This document shows, piece by piece, positions 17,693-26,446 of a stretch of 40,227 bases of DNA. Within the stretch, counting starts at the first letter, position 1; each line of letters begins with the position of its first letter. A model generated the notes under the pieces. That model was not told where the DNA came from. It saw only the letters and a program-made list of their open reading frames with translations, and ran no database searches. Origin of the DNA: Alphaproteobacteria bacterium (GTDB lineage: Bacteria; Pseudomonadota; Alphaproteobacteria; Micavibrionales; Micavibrionaceae); NCBI GenBank assembly GCA_018608245.1, contig JABAZY010000019.1, forward strand, positions 90,782-131,008, given 5' to 3'. The position numbers and the translations under genes were made by a program.

Positions 17693-17698
17693 TATAAT
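17693..17698 (+). promoter_or_regulatory. Perfect TATAAT -10 element before the exported orphan gene
   Basis: TATAAT lies 25 nt ahead of the ATG at 17724. No good -35 is visible at 16-18 nt, so the assignment is tentative. A GGG trinucleotide 7 nt before the ATG is a weak ribosome site. Confidence 0.4.
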
Positions 17699-17723
17699 TA
17701 CGGAAACAAGTAATGGGTTTCTT

Positions 17724-18536
17724 ATGGTTAAAATGATGCCAGAATTTCAAGCCGCCGTTGGTGTTGCTGCAATAGTAACGTCACAAGCGCTTATGGCTGA
17801 CCCAATCAACATGCCAGAAGCAGGCGTGAACGAACTTTATTCTTCTGCGGCACGCACAGCTATTCGGTTAATTGAGGATGGCGATAATCATTTTAAAGGA
17901 CAGATGATTGATGCGCGTACGCACCGACTGTCAGAATTTGAATTTGAGTTAAATGAAGATGGCTCTATTAGTGACTTAACTTACCCCAGTCGATTTTATT
18001 CCAATGGCTTAACTGAAGAGAAGTTACTGATAGATATCGATGGTGAGAATATAGGTGATAAGTACGCTATCAAGCCAGATGAAATTGTAAGAGAGTTGCA
18101 TGGACAAAATCATTCAATTGACCCTGAACAAACCCAAACGCTTGAAGCTCTAATGTTGGCTAGTCCAGATGTCTGGCCGTTTGCTGGTGGTCAACCCGCA
18201 ACAGGTGACATTGCGCGCATCGCGAAAACTGAAAATGGTAACATGATGGGCACGTGCATCATCATCCCCAATGTTGATGCTGATAAGCTTGATACTGAGT
18301 CACAAGCGGCGCTTTGCATAGTGAAGGAATTCAATGAAAATGCCACTATCACGACGAATGTAACAATGCATGTCGCGACTGAAAACGGACTAGTGAGCTC
18401 ACCTATTGTAATCGACGATAAAATAGGTTGGTTCGAAGGGCCGGGTGATGCAAATACTAGTGGGCCTACGGTTTCTGAAAATATTGATAGGGGGCTATCA
18501 CAAGGGCTTACCTATGGTAACCCTGGCGTTATGTAG
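17724..18536 (+). CDS. Probable exported protein of unknown function
   Basis: A 270-residue acidic protein. The first 25 residues (MVKMMPEFQAAVGVAAIVTSQALMA) could be a signal peptide with cleavage before DP, which would put it in the periplasm or outside. The mature part is Asp/Glu/Asn-rich with two Cys (GTCIIIPN and AALCIVKEF) that could form a disulfide. I see no enzymatic motif and no recognisable family. Its stop is separated by one base from the stop of the convergent histidine phosphatase gene. It has its own TATAAT box. Confidence 0.65.
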   Translation: MVKMMPEFQAAVGVAAIVTSQALMADPINMPEAGVNELYSSAARTAIRLIEDGDNHFKGQMIDARTHRLSEFEFELNEDGSISDLTYPSRFYSNGLTEEKLLIDIDGENIGDKYAIKPDEIVRELHGQNHSIDPEQTQTLEALMLASPDVWPFAGGQPATGDIARIAKTENGNMMGTCIIIPNVDADKLDTESQAALCIVKEFNENATITTNVTMHVATENGLVSSPIVIDDKIGWFEGPGDANTSGPTVSENIDRGLSQGLTYGNPGVM

Positions 18537-18537
18537 C

Positions 18538-19104
18538 CTAACCTACCTTCTCAATATCCCACGGAAACTCTGAACGCGACTCATTGGGTGTGAAGCTATA
18601 GAGCCTACAATTTTCAATGCGGTTAAAGTTTTCTAAATTATCATATAGATGATAAAATGCGCGGAAGATTCCACCGTGACAGGCAATCAAGATAGGGCCC
18701 TCAAGCTCTAATGCTGTGTTCAGTCCTCTCTTTACGCGCGCCGTAAAATCATCATGCGTCTCACCATTTGGTGGGTTTTCACCGGCCATGAATAACGGGC
18801 GTTTTTCTTCCCACGATGCGCGTTCCCAATCTCCAAAATGATGCTCGCCCAACAAATCCATTTCTGTCATCGGCAGGCCTATATTTTGGTTAATGATGGT
18901 TGCTGTGTCACGCGCACGCGATAAGTGGGAGTGGACGATTTGCACAGGTTTATGCACCAACTTTTCAACATGTTCGCGGGCGTCTTTTGCCTGCTCACGT
19001 CCTTTATCCGTTAGCTCAACATCTAAATTACCGCTGAAATATCGTCCTTCATTGGCAACGCTTTGACCGTGCCGGATCATGTAGAATTTTTTTAAAGTAA
19101 CCAT
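18538..19104 (-). CDS. Histidine phosphatase family protein
   Basis: A 188-residue phosphoglycerate-mutase/phosphatase superfamily member. The phosphohistidine signature is MIRHGQSVANEG (His12); the second catalytic His lies in LIACHGGIFRAF, and a proton-donor Glu is in LGEHHFGDWE. A SRARDTATI segment is also typical. Substrate cannot be told; alpha-ribazole phosphatase and sugar phosphatase are possible. The ATG at 19104 begins 1 nt after the nadX stop, so it is translationally coupled as the third gene of the ldh-nadX operon; an upstream in-frame start (19128) would overlap nadX. Confidence 0.9.
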   Translation of the reverse strand: MVTLKKFYMIRHGQSVANEGRYFSGNLDVELTDKGREQAKDAREHVEKLVHKPVQIVHSHLSRARDTATIINQNIGLPMTEMDLLGEHHFGDWERASWEEKRPLFMAGENPPNGETHDDFTARVKRGLNTALELEGPILIACHGGIFRAFYHLYDNLENFNRIENCRLYSFTPNESRSEFPWDIEKVG

Positions 19105-19105
19105 T

Positions 19106-19882
19106 TTATATAACCGCAATCTGTTCATTCATTTTTTTGAGCGCCGCCACAACGGAGTAACCAGCCAACATCGAGCTTTTTGGATTGCTCGGATCAGGCT
19201 GGTTTTCCACGCGGGAGATAATGGTGCTTGAGCCACCCTTGACTGTGATCTCATGCGTATTGCCCGCAACATTCGGATCTGCCCAAACTTCCACTTGGGT
19301 TTTCTCTGGGCCAATACCCGCCATGGACAGCGTTGCCGCTACATTCACATTGGCTGGAAAGGCTTTCGCCGCATCAAACGCATTGCCTTTAAATATAAGC
19401 GTCTTCTCAACGATTTCATCAATATTGATCCCCATTTGCTTAATAAAGGGTGCACCCTTGAAACCCTTGGGTTGCTTAGTGGATGCGATTATCGCGCTAT
19501 CTATGCTGGCGCATTGAAGAGCCGATACCGCGTCAAGACCTGACAGTGCGCCAGAGGTTACAAGCAACCGTCCTTTACTCTCTTTCACCATCTCGTCAAT
19601 TTCTGGGTAAAGCAAATAAGCGCATGCGCTAATCATCAATAAATCTTTATCTTGGGCGAACACGGCCTTGGCTAGCTCGGGCACGACTTTTGCGGGCAAA
19701 CACTCAACAACCATGTCTGATACGCTCGCCAATTCATCAAAGCTTAAATTCGGCACACCAAAATCTGGAGTGGTTAAATCGGATACACCCACAAATTCAT
19801 ATCCTGTAAGCCCTTTCTGCAAGGCTTTACAAACAATCGTGCCTAACGCACCACAACCAGCAACACCAACTTTTTTTGTCAT
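19106..19882 (-). CDS. nadX: L-aspartate dehydrogenase
   Basis: NAD(P)-dependent oxidation of aspartate to iminoaspartate, which can feed NAD synthesis. The 258-residue protein has a Rossmann start (KVGVAGCGALGTIVCKAL) and the PF01958 catalytic domain with FPANVNVAATLSMAGIGPEKTQVEVWADPN, in which the conserved Asn and the following NTHEI segment are diagnostic. The start codon overlaps the stop of the upstream Ldh-family gene by one base (TAATG), so the two are coupled. No nadA or nadC is in the window, so a role in NAD synthesis versus aspartate catabolism stays open. Confidence 0.92.
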   Translation of the reverse strand: MTKKVGVAGCGALGTIVCKALQKGLTGYEFVGVSDLTTPDFGVPNLSFDELASVSDMVVECLPAKVVPELAKAVFAQDKDLLMISACAYLLYPEIDEMVKESKGRLLVTSGALSGLDAVSALQCASIDSAIIASTKQPKGFKGAPFIKQMGINIDEIVEKTLIFKGNAFDAAKAFPANVNVAATLSMAGIGPEKTQVEVWADPNVAGNTHEITVKGGSSTIISRVENQPDPSNPKSSMLAGYSVVAALKKMNEQIAVI

Positions 19883-20874
19883 TATGCCATCTCCTGTAAT
19901 TGCGTTAATGTTTTATCCGCAATATTTATATATCCATCTTCTAACGATTTAGCTAGTTTGCGCGCAGAGCGTTCACCAGGCATTGTGATCTTATCCGCAT
20001 TGGGCGCAAGAGCTGTTTGTTTTATATCCTTTAAGGTCTGCTGGATAAGCTCTCCGTAATGTGAGTGACCGAAATGCTTAGGGTCTAAGGCGATCATAAA
20101 AAAGCCATCCGAGTCATAAATTTCTTTCTTAATATCTTTTGCCCCAATTAACGCGCCACTAAGCAACATAATCATTGTGGCTAAGCCAAAGCCTTTATAC
20201 TCGGCCAAGGGAAGTATCGCACCATTATAAGCGTCTTCAGGATTGGTCGATGGATTACCTTCATTATCTATTAAAACTCCTTCAGGTAGCGCTTCTGACG
20301 TATCTTTTGCGACCATAATTTTACCATAGGCAATCGCAGACGTTGCAATGTCGGTGATAAAATCTTGCCCATCAGCACTAGGAAAGCCAACGCCAATAGG
20401 GTTTGTACCAACAATACGTTCTTTGCTATTTGGATGAGAAACAAGCGCTACTGAATTACACCCCATAATGGCTATTAAGCCCTTCGCCGTAAAACGGCGT
20501 AGGTAATAAGCCATACTTCCTGTTGAGGCGATATAGTTGCGCGTTCCGATAAATGCCAAACCATGTTCTTGAGCACGTTTAATCACAAGCTCACTAGCCT
20601 TTAACGCCGCGACTGTACCAAGCTGCCCTTTGGCCTCCATCACGGTGATATTGCCTTTATCTAATACGATAGAAATCTCATCTGACGGCACACCATATTT
20701 TTCAATAGTTTTAACTGCTTCAATCACACGGACAATGCCATGTGATGCTTTACCTGACAGTTCGTTTTCCACATAGTGATCCACCGTTATATCCACATGT
20801 TTTGTGGATAAACCAGTTTTTAACAACGCTTGTTTGCTTAAATCTTTTAATGCTTTGATTGATATTTCACTCAT
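19882..20874 (-). CDS. Ldh family oxidoreductase (malate/L-lactate dehydrogenase type II superfamily)
   Basis: NAD(P)-dependent dehydrogenase of the PF02615 fold, which includes malate, sulfolactate and ureidoglycolate dehydrogenases and piperidine/pyrroline-2-carboxylate reductases. From ATG 20874 it has 330 residues. Landmarks are GKASHGIVRV with the catalytic His, SNYI-like RNYIASTGSMAYY, IMGCNSVALVSHPNS, GTNPIGVGFPS, DIATSAIAYGKI, and EYKGFGLATMIMLLSGALIGA. Substrate cannot be assigned. The start at 20874 is preferred over 20910 because the latter overlaps recO. It heads an operon with nadX and the phosphatase and has no ribosome site, in line with a leaderless mRNA. Confidence 0.9.
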   Translation of the reverse strand: MSEISIKALKDLSKQALLKTGLSTKHVDITVDHYVENELSGKASHGIVRVIEAVKTIEKYGVPSDEISIVLDKGNITVMEAKGQLGTVAALKASELVIKRAQEHGLAFIGTRNYIASTGSMAYYLRRFTAKGLIAIMGCNSVALVSHPNSKERIVGTNPIGVGFPSADGQDFITDIATSAIAYGKIMVAKDTSEALPEGVLIDNEGNPSTNPEDAYNGAILPLAEYKGFGLATMIMLLSGALIGAKDIKKEIYDSDGFFMIALDPKHFGHSHYGELIQQTLKDIKQTALAPNADKITMPGERSARKLAKSLEDGYINIADKTLTQLQEMA

Positions 20875-20910
20875 GTCTATACTATTTGCATGGAACAATG
20901 GACAGATCAA
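20855..20910. promoter_or_regulatory. Back-to-back leaderless promoters of ldh-nadX and recO
   Basis: Plus strand: TTGATT (20855-20860), 17 nt, TATACT (20878-20883), 6 nt, recO ATG at 20890. Minus strand: TTGATC (20905-20910), 18 nt, AATAGT (20881-20886), 6 nt, ldh ATG at 20874. The two -10 boxes overlap by 3 bp, the start codons are separated by 15 bp, and neither gene has a Shine-Dalgarno site. Confidence 0.6.
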
Positions 20911-21639
20911 GCGATAGTATTAAGTGCAAGAACGCATGGCGAGAATGGCGCGATTGTATCTTTGCTCACAGAAAATAATGGTCGTCACGCAGGGTTCGTC
21001 CACGGTGCGCAAAGTTCTAAAAAGCGCGCAATGGTCGAGCCAGGGTCTCACGTAAAAGCCCAATGGAGCGCACGCACGGACGATAGCCTTGGCACCTTCA
21101 CACTAGAGGCTGATCGCGGGATGCCCTTTGATGTTCTAAATGATGTAATGAAACTCGGCGCGCTATTATCCGCCTGTAGCCTTTGTGATGCAGCGCTTCC
21201 AGAGCGGGAAGGGCATGCAGGGCTTTATCACGGGCTGTGCGCCTTCATGGAGAGTTTAGACACAGATCATTGGAGCGCGTCCTACGTGATGTGGGAAATC
21301 TCATTACTCCGTGAGTTAGGATTTCATCTGGAATTAAATAAATGTGCAGATGGTGGCGATGTGGATACATTAATGTATGTCAGCCCAAAATCTGGTCGTG
21401 CCGTCAGCAAGGCAAGCGCTGCTCCTTACAAAGAAAAATTATTATCCCTACCAAACTTCCTCCGTCCATCGCCCATGCGTGAAGATAGTGTTGGTGATGA
21501 TGCTGATATTTTAACAGGGTTGGCGATGACAGGGTATTTCTTGGAACACTGGGTCTTCATCCACTCCAGCAAAGGCTTCCCCGAACCACGCATCAGACTC
21601 CAACAACGCTACGAAAAGCTATTGGATAAAGTCGCCTAA
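20890..21639 (+). CDS. recO: DNA repair protein RecO
   Basis: Recombination mediator that loads RecA onto SSB-coated DNA in the RecFOR pathway. The 249-residue protein has an N-terminal OB fold starting MEQWTDQAIVLSARTHGENGAIVSLLTEN, the expected N-terminus, which fixes the start at 20890. The C-terminal helical domain contains WEISLLRELGFHLELNKC and the conserved YVSPKSGRAVSKASAAPYKEKLLSLPNFL block. Only one of the usual C-terminal zinc-ligand cysteines of that block is obvious. No ribosome site precedes the ATG. Confidence 0.94.
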   Translation: MEQWTDQAIVLSARTHGENGAIVSLLTENNGRHAGFVHGAQSSKKRAMVEPGSHVKAQWSARTDDSLGTFTLEADRGMPFDVLNDVMKLGALLSACSLCDAALPEREGHAGLYHGLCAFMESLDTDHWSASYVMWEISLLRELGFHLELNKCADGGDVDTLMYVSPKSGRAVSKASAAPYKEKLLSLPNFLRPSPMREDSVGDDADILTGLAMTGYFLEHWVFIHSSKGFPEPRIRLQQRYEKLLDKVA

Positions 21640-21696
21640 AATAGCACAGCGAGAAGAATATCCTATTTATTCTGTGAGTTAGCCCTAATAAAACCC

Positions 21697-21725
21697 TTGG
21701 TCTCGCTAAGTCTTGGTGGTAAACA
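21697..21725 (+). promoter_or_regulatory. Tentative leaderless-type promoter of parC
   Basis: TTGGTC (21697-21702), 17 nt, TAAACA (21720-21725), then 5 nt to the ATG at 21731. Both boxes are weak matches. Confidence 0.25.
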
Positions 21726-21730
21726 ATCCT

Positions 21731-23971
21731 ATGGCGAAAAAAGAATCACCAGTGATAGAACCACAAATCATCGATCAGGGCATGGGCGAAATCCTCTCTG
21801 AGCGTTATTTGTCCTACGCGCTGTCGACGATTATGAGCCGTTCTCTACCTGATGTGCGTGACGGCATGAAGCCTGTTCACCGTCGTTTGCTTTATGCGAT
21901 GCACCAGTTAAAATTAAGCCCAGAAAATCAACCAAAAAAATCTGCCCGTGTGGTCGGTGATGTTATCGGTAAATATCACCCGCATGGTGATAGCTCTGTT
22001 TATGACGCGATGGTACGCTTGGCGCAGGACTTTAATGTGCGCTATCCGCTAGTTGATGGACAAGGGAACTTTGGTAATATTGATGGCGATAACGCCGCTG
22101 CGATGCGTTACACAGAAAGCCGTCTAACGGCTGTGTCCATCTTAATGCTGGAAGGCATCGACCAAGATGCCGTTGATTTTCGTGAGACATATGATGGCTC
22201 AGAAAATGAACCTGTTGTTCTACCGGGTGCGTTCCCTAATATTTTGGCGAATGGTGCAACGGGTATTGCTGTTGGTATGGCGACCAACATCCCACCATTT
22301 AATGTTGATGAGCTTTGCGAAGCATCTCTAGCGTTATTAGAAGGTGATGTTGATGCCAAAGCATTACAAAAAATTATTAAAGGCCCAGACTTCCCAACGG
22401 GTGGAACGCTTGTTGAGCCGAAAGAAAATATCGTTAAGGCCTATGAAACAGGTCGCGGTGCCTTCCGCCTTCGTGCGAAATGGGAACGCGAAGATTTAAA
22501 ACGCGGTACATACCAAATTGTTATCACAGAGATTCCGTACCAAGTTCAAAAATCTAGATTGATCGAAAAAATTGCTGACCTTGTGAATGAACGTAAATTA
22601 TCCATGTTGGATGATGTGCGCGATGAATCTGCCGAAGATATTCGTGTTGTCCTTGTCCCTAAATCGGGCAATGTTGAGCCTGAATTATTGATGGAAGCAC
22701 TCTACCGTGCAACTGATTTAGAAACACGTTTCAACATGAACATGAACGTGCTGGATGGCGGCACTGTTCCACGCGTGATGAGCTTGAAAGAAGTACTCCA
22801 AGCATGGCTTGCTCATCAACAAGAAGTGCTGATCCGCAGATCATCTTTCCGTTTGGGAAAAGTATTGCACCGTTTAGAAGTGTTGGAAGGGTTCCTAACT
22901 GTTTATCTTAACGTTGATAAAGTTATTAAAATTATCCGTACAAAAGATAAACCTAAAGAAGAGTTGATCAAAGAATTCAAACTCAGCGAAGTTCAAGCCG
23001 AAGCTATTCTAAATATGCGTTTACGCTCATTGAATAAACTTCAAGAAATTGAACTTCAGGGCGAGCATGATGAGTTATCCAAAGAACGTGATGAGCTTGA
23101 AAAACTAATTAAATCTGAAGCACGTCAATGGACGATCATCAAGAAACAAATTAAGAGCTTAAAAGAAATGTTCGGTAAGACGACCGACCTTGGTAAGCGC
23201 CGCACGAAAATCGGTAAAACGCCAGAGCCTGTTGATATCGAAAGCCTTGAAGAAGCGATGATCGACAAAGAACCTATCACTGTTATCTGCTCGTCTAAGG
23301 GCTGGGTAAAGGCGATGAAGGGGCACAGCATTGATCCTAAGTCTATTAAGTACAAAGACGGCGACCGTGCTAAATTTATCATTGAATTGCAGACAACTGA
23401 CAAGGTTATGATCTTCGGCTCGAACGGTCGTTTCTACACGATTGCGGGTGATAAATTACCACCAGGGCGGGGCTTCGGTGAGCCGTTACGTTTGATGGTT
23501 GATCTACCAAATGACGCGGATATCGTTGATATGACGCTTTATAATTCTGATAAGAAAATGGTTGTGGCTTCTGATGATGGTCGTGGCTTTATCGTGAATA
23601 TGTCCGATACACTCGCGCAAACAAAATCGGGCAAGCAAATCCTGAATGTCTCTGGCAAGGTTGAGGCAAAGTTCTGCAAACCGTTGGAAGCAGGGCATGA
23701 CACTATCGCCGTCATCGGTAAGAACCGTAAGATGATTGTATTCGATCTCGATCAAATTCCAGAAATGGCCAAGGGTAAAGGCGTTATCCTACAGAAATAT
23801 AAAGATGGCGGTCTATCAGACTTTAAAACATTTAAATGGGATGAGGGGCTGACTTATAAATATGGCTCAGGTGAGACAATCGTCGAAGACCTAAACCCAT
23901 GGATAGGCTTACGCGCCCAAGCTGGTCGCCTCCCACCAAACGGCTTCCCAAAAAGCAATAAATTCGGCTAA
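21731..23971 (+). CDS. parC: DNA topoisomerase IV subunit A
   Basis: Breakage-reunion subunit that decatenates daughter chromosomes together with ParE. From ATG 21731 it has 746 residues, matching ParC rather than the longer GyrA; the GyrA-box QRRGGKG is not seen. The catalytic Tyr lies in [12 protein letters not shown] (codon 127 from this start). The drug-pocket helix reads [12 protein letters not shown], so the positions equivalent to E. coli Ser80 and Glu84 are Ser and Asp, the wild-type-like state. A coiled-coil gate (about 420-470) and a degenerate C-terminal beta-pinwheel follow. Earlier TTG and GTG codons in frame (21713, 21716) are possible starts but add MVVNNP without a ribosome site. 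Confidence 0.95.
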   Translation: MAKKESPVIEPQIIDQGMGEILSERYLSYALSTIMSRSLPDVRDGMKPVHRRLLYAMHQLKLSPENQPKKSARVVGDVIGKYHPHGDSSVYDAMVRLAQDFNVRYPLVDGQGNFGNIDGDNAAAMRYTESRLTAVSILMLEGIDQDAVDFRETYDGSENEPVVLPGAFPNILANGATGIAVGMATNIPPFNVDELCEASLALLEGDVDAKALQKIIKGPDFPTGGTLVEPKENIVKAYETGRGAFRLRAKWEREDLKRGTYQIVITEIPYQVQKSRLIEKIADLVNERKLSMLDDVRDESAEDIRVVLVPKSGNVEPELLMEALYRATDLETRFNMNMNVLDGGTVPRVMSLKEVLQAWLAHQQEVLIRRSSFRLGKVLHRLEVLEGFLTVYLNVDKVIKIIRTKDKPKEELIKEFKLSEVQAEAILNMRLRSLNKLQEIELQGEHDELSKERDELEKLIKSEARQWTIIKKQIKSLKEMFGKTTDLGKRRTKIGKTPEPVDIESLEEAMIDKEPITVICSSKGWVKAMKGHSIDPKSIKYKDGDRAKFIIELQTTDKVMIFGSNGRFYTIAGDKLPPGRGFGEPLRLMVDLPNDADIVDMTLYNSDKKMVVASDDGRGFIVNMSDTLAQTKSGKQILNVSGKVEAKFCKPLEAGHDTIAVIGKNRKMIVFDLDQIPEMAKGKGVILQKYKDGGLSDFKTFKWDEGLTYKYGSGETIVEDLNPWIGLRAQAGRLPPNGFPKSNKFG

Positions 23972-23977
23972 GCAATA

Positions 23978-24577
23978 ATGTCTGAACAAGCTTATAAATT
24001 CCAAATCGTATCAGAAGGCATTTATGAAGAAGCTTTAAATCTTTATCTTAAAGACAGCATTGATAGTAATTTAAAAAAACTCAAAGAATTCTTTGAAAGC
24101 CCTGCTCACAAGGATATTAGCTTCGAAATATTTTTTAAAGATGATGACTATAAATCATTTATCGGTTTTGAGATCGAGCCTTTGGATCGTGCAAAGCAAT
24201 ATGTGCAACTAAATCAATTGGTCTCTATAATAACGGCAGAGATGGTCATGTTGGATGCGACAAAGCATGTAGCAGATATTTTTCAAACGAAAGTAAGTTT
24301 AGATAATTCTGCTTTCATGGAAGTGGGGTTTGATGTGTTTTGGGGTTCGCGCGGGCACGTCATTGTGCAGGATGAAAACCAAACAATGCCTTACGATGGT
24401 CTTCTAAAAAATTATCCCCAATTCGACGCTAAATATGACGACCGCCCCATCATGATGGAGTATGCGTGGCATAAAAATGAAAGCGAGGGCATTATCTACC
24501 GCTACTGGCTCGCAAAACAACTAAGCCCCGAAAACGGTAAGATTGACCGCGATAGATATAACAACTTAGTGCAATAA
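23978..24577 (+). CDS. Protein of unknown function
   Basis: A 199-residue soluble protein rich in aromatic and acidic residues, with no signal peptide or membrane segment. It begins 6 nt after the parC stop and is probably read from the same transcript. There is no recognised motif; the sequence has mixed alpha/beta character, ending with YRYWLAKQLSPENGKIDRDRYNNL. Its stop lies 4 nt from the stop of the convergent orphan. Confidence 0.65.
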   Translation: MSEQAYKFQIVSEGIYEEALNLYLKDSIDSNLKKLKEFFESPAHKDISFEIFFKDDDYKSFIGFEIEPLDRAKQYVQLNQLVSIITAEMVMLDATKHVADIFQTKVSLDNSAFMEVGFDVFWGSRGHVIVQDENQTMPYDGLLKNYPQFDAKYDDRPIMMEYAWHKNESEGIIYRYWLAKQLSPENGKIDRDRYNNLVQ

Positions 24578-24581
24578 TAGA

Positions 24582-25202
24582 CTAAGCACACTCGGGCGGT
24601 TTTTGCCCATAAGCAAACGGTACAGTCAATGACGCTCTTTGTGCGTCGATATAATCATGATCTACCACGTTAGCATTTTGATCATACATGACGATTGAGG
24701 TTGTATTAACATGCCCCATACCTGTGATTTTATCTGAATATTTAAAGATAGCATAATGCGCACCATTTGCTTTTTGCGGATCTTCGATAGCATAAACGTC
24801 ATAACCCCTTAAATGCCCACTATCATATTGGTTGTTACATACGTAGCTTAGCTGGGAAATAATAACGTCTTGAACAGCTTTATCTGGAATTGTACTTTTG
24901 ACGCGGGCAATAGAGTCTTCGCTTATTGCTTGTTCAAGATGATTTTTTACTTTTCCTCTTCCGTGAATTATAGGAACCGTATTGCCGTCTAAATCAAGGC
25001 TATCGGCACCTAGGGACATCACTCTTTCGCCAATAACTTTAGGTTCACCTATTTGTTTAGTGCGAACAAGTTTGCCGTCTGATGTTATACCTGTTTCTGC
25101 TGTTTTCTTTGCCCATGAAAAAAATTTCATAGTAAGTTTATCTATGGAGCCCAGTAACGCAGGGTAGGTAACTGTTGCTTGTTCATTCATAACATCATTC
25201 AT
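24582..25202 (-). CDS. Protein of unknown function
   Basis: A 206-residue soluble protein, not recognised. It has three Cys (VCNN, near the middle, and PECA at the end) and mixed composition. It looks like a functional gene because an ATTGACAT-type promoter (25235-25263) and an AAGGG site 10 nt before the ATG precede it. A second in-frame ATG four codons downstream (MNEQATV) is possible but lacks a better ribosome site. Confidence 0.65.
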   Translation of the reverse strand: MNDVMNEQATVTYPALLGSIDKLTMKFFSWAKKTAETGITSDGKLVRTKQIGEPKVIGERVMSLGADSLDLDGNTVPIIHGRGKVKNHLEQAISEDSIARVKSTIPDKAVQDVIISQLSYVCNNQYDSGHLRGYDVYAIEDPQKANGAHYAIFKYSDKITGMGHVNTTSIVMYDQNANVVDHDYIDAQRASLTVPFAYGQKPPECA

Positions 25203-25234
25203 ATCTATATGCCCTTAGTTGTTCTAAAAAAAAG

Positions 25235-25263
25235 AACATAATAAAATTTATTAATTATGTCAA
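25235..25263 (-). promoter_or_regulatory. Promoter of the 206-residue orphan, ATTGACAT class
   Basis: Minus-strand TTGACA (25258-25263), 17-nt spacer, TATGTT (25235-25240). The -35 lies in ATTGACATAAT. Just downstream is the inverted repeat GTTCT-A8-AGAAC (plus-strand view, 25220-25237), which could bind a regulator or form a hairpin in the 5' end. Confidence 0.55.
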
Positions 25264-25274
25264 TGAAAAACACC

Positions 25275-26042
25275 TTACGACGGCGTAAATGACGGGTCTG
25301 CGCGTTCAAGTTCATGTAGTTTTGGGGCTCTAGGGACAGGAACCCATTCCTGAGCCGCTCTGCTGAAAATCTCACAGCCATCATAGCGTAACAAGTAAGT
25401 TAGATAATCTGCTTTAAGATTGGCCGTGCCTAAATAGAAGTACTCAATGCCTGCCTCTTGTGCGTATTCAATTGTTTTTAAATCAATCAACACGCCTAAC
25501 GAGTAGTCTTCAGATAATTCAGGATCAAAACATTTATGGGTACCTGCCAGAGAACCACCATCTTGTCTAAATAAACTATGGGCGACTAACTTACCGCTAG
25601 GATCAACCAATGTTGCACAACTGTCATTTAACAATATGCGCTCGTTTAGAGTGTTAACTGAAATGCTTTTTTCTAACGCTTCCCCTTTGCGGAGGTTATG
25701 ACGGTAGTATAACGCAACGTAATCTTCGCTTAAATGGGGGAGGCCCATTTGAAAGTGAAATTTTTCGCCATCTCTCATAATACGTTTTTGTCGTCTGGAG
25801 GGGGTAAATCTGGATGTATTGACCCGCACAGGCTTGCAGTCATTACAATTATCACAGTCATAAGTGCGTGCGCCTACGCTTTCCAGTATGGCGCCGTCTG
25901 TTCTTGCAAACGCTAAAAGGTCAGGGTTGTCTTCTCGTTTAGGTGTTTGATTATCTCTATATATATACCTAAGACGACTTTCCTTAACAGGGTTAATTAA
26001 ACAGTTTGTCTTTGCTGTGAGGCTTGAATAATCGTTACGCAT
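25275..26042 (-). CDS. bpt: Aspartate/glutamate leucyltransferase (N-end rule, Ate/Bpt family)
   Basis: Adds leucine (Bpt) or arginine (Ate) from aminoacyl-tRNA to proteins with acidic N-termini, marking them for ClpS/ClpAP. The sequence shows the N-terminal Cys-rich segment (CDNCNDCKPVRVNTSRF), PSRRQKRIMR, a YVALYYRHNLR segment, a central GNAT-like fold (LVAHSLFRQDG, SLAGTHKCFDPELSEDYSLGVLIDLKTIEYAQEAG), and YFYLGTANLKADYLTYL. From ATG 26042 it has 255 residues, about family size. The start at 26042 is preferred over a TTG at 26057 because a promoter ends 5 nt ahead of this ATG; neither has a ribosome site. Whether leucine or arginine is transferred cannot be told for certain; bacterial members are usually Bpt. 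Confidence 0.88.
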   Translation of the reverse strand: MRNDYSSLTAKTNCLINPVKESRLRYIYRDNQTPKREDNPDLLAFARTDGAILESVGARTYDCDNCNDCKPVRVNTSRFTPSRRQKRIMRDGEKFHFQMGLPHLSEDYVALYYRHNLRKGEALEKSISVNTLNERILLNDSCATLVDPSGKLVAHSLFRQDGGSLAGTHKCFDPELSEDYSLGVLIDLKTIEYAQEAGIEYFYLGTANLKADYLTYLLRYDGCEIFSRAAQEWVPVPRAPKLHELERADPSFTPS

Positions 26043-26047
26043 AAGTG

Positions 26048-26076
26048 TTTTTAGCAAAGATGATTATGATCGTCAA
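26048..26076 (-). promoter_or_regulatory. Leaderless-type promoter of the N-end-rule transferase gene
   Basis: Minus-strand TTGACG (26071-26076), 17 nt, TAAAAA (26048-26053), then 5 nt to the ATG at 26042. This places the transcription start at or beside the start codon. Confidence 0.5.
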
Positions 26077-26095
26077 TCGTTATGACAATAAAAGC

Positions 26096-26124
26096 TTGAA
26101 TTTTATATTGTTTAAGCGTATGGT
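26096..26124 (+). promoter_or_regulatory. Candidate promoter of the 91-residue orphan
   Basis: TTGAAT (26096-26101), 17 nt, TATGGT (26119-26124). An alternative is ATGACA (26082-26087) with TATATT (26104-26109) at 16 nt. A near-consensus Shine-Dalgarno AAGGAGGG (26138-26145) lies 7 nt before the ATG. Confidence 0.4.
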
Positions 26125-26152
26125 CTGTTTGAATTATAAGGAGGGTTAGTAA

Positions 26153-26428
26153 ATGGGTAGTAGCATAGTTGGTGTTTCAGGTGCTTGGCGTGCTGTTCCA
26201 AGAGGTGCAGATGTGCGAAATGACAGAGATATGGCCAATATTCATGCAGAAGAAGGTATGTCACGAAATATTGGCATTGCCACGAGCGTTAAACAACACC
26301 GTAAAACGCTTGATGCCCTTAATCAACAGTTACGAGACGAGTGGAATCCACCAGTTGGTGACATGACGCAGACAGATCGCTTACTTGCACAGCCTTCACC
26401 ACTTAGCCGTTTGGGATATGACGACTAA
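26153..26428 (+). CDS. Small protein of unknown function
   Basis: A 91-residue hydrophilic protein that opens MGSSIVGVSGAWRAVPRGAD and is likely flexible at both ends. It is called because of the very strong ribosome site AAGGAGGG with ideal 7-nt spacing, one of the best in the window, and a plausible promoter. There is no recognised domain. It lies between the divergent N-end-rule enzyme gene and the convergent motB gene. A second overlapping reading frame (26169-26366) has no start signals. Confidence 0.6.
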   Translation: MGSSIVGVSGAWRAVPRGADVRNDRDMANIHAEEGMSRNIGIATSVKQHRKTLDALNQQLRDEWNPPVGDMTQTDRLLAQPSPLSRLGYDD

Positions 26429-26446
26429 GCTTGCTATATCTAAACC

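Noticed and set aside
21731-23971. Quinolone-resistance changes in parC
   Set aside because: The two key drug-pocket positions are Ser and Asp, consistent with the susceptible state.
26169-26366. Second frame overlapping the 91-residue orphan
   Set aside because: The frame at 26153 has AAGGAGGG at ideal spacing and this one has no ribosome site.
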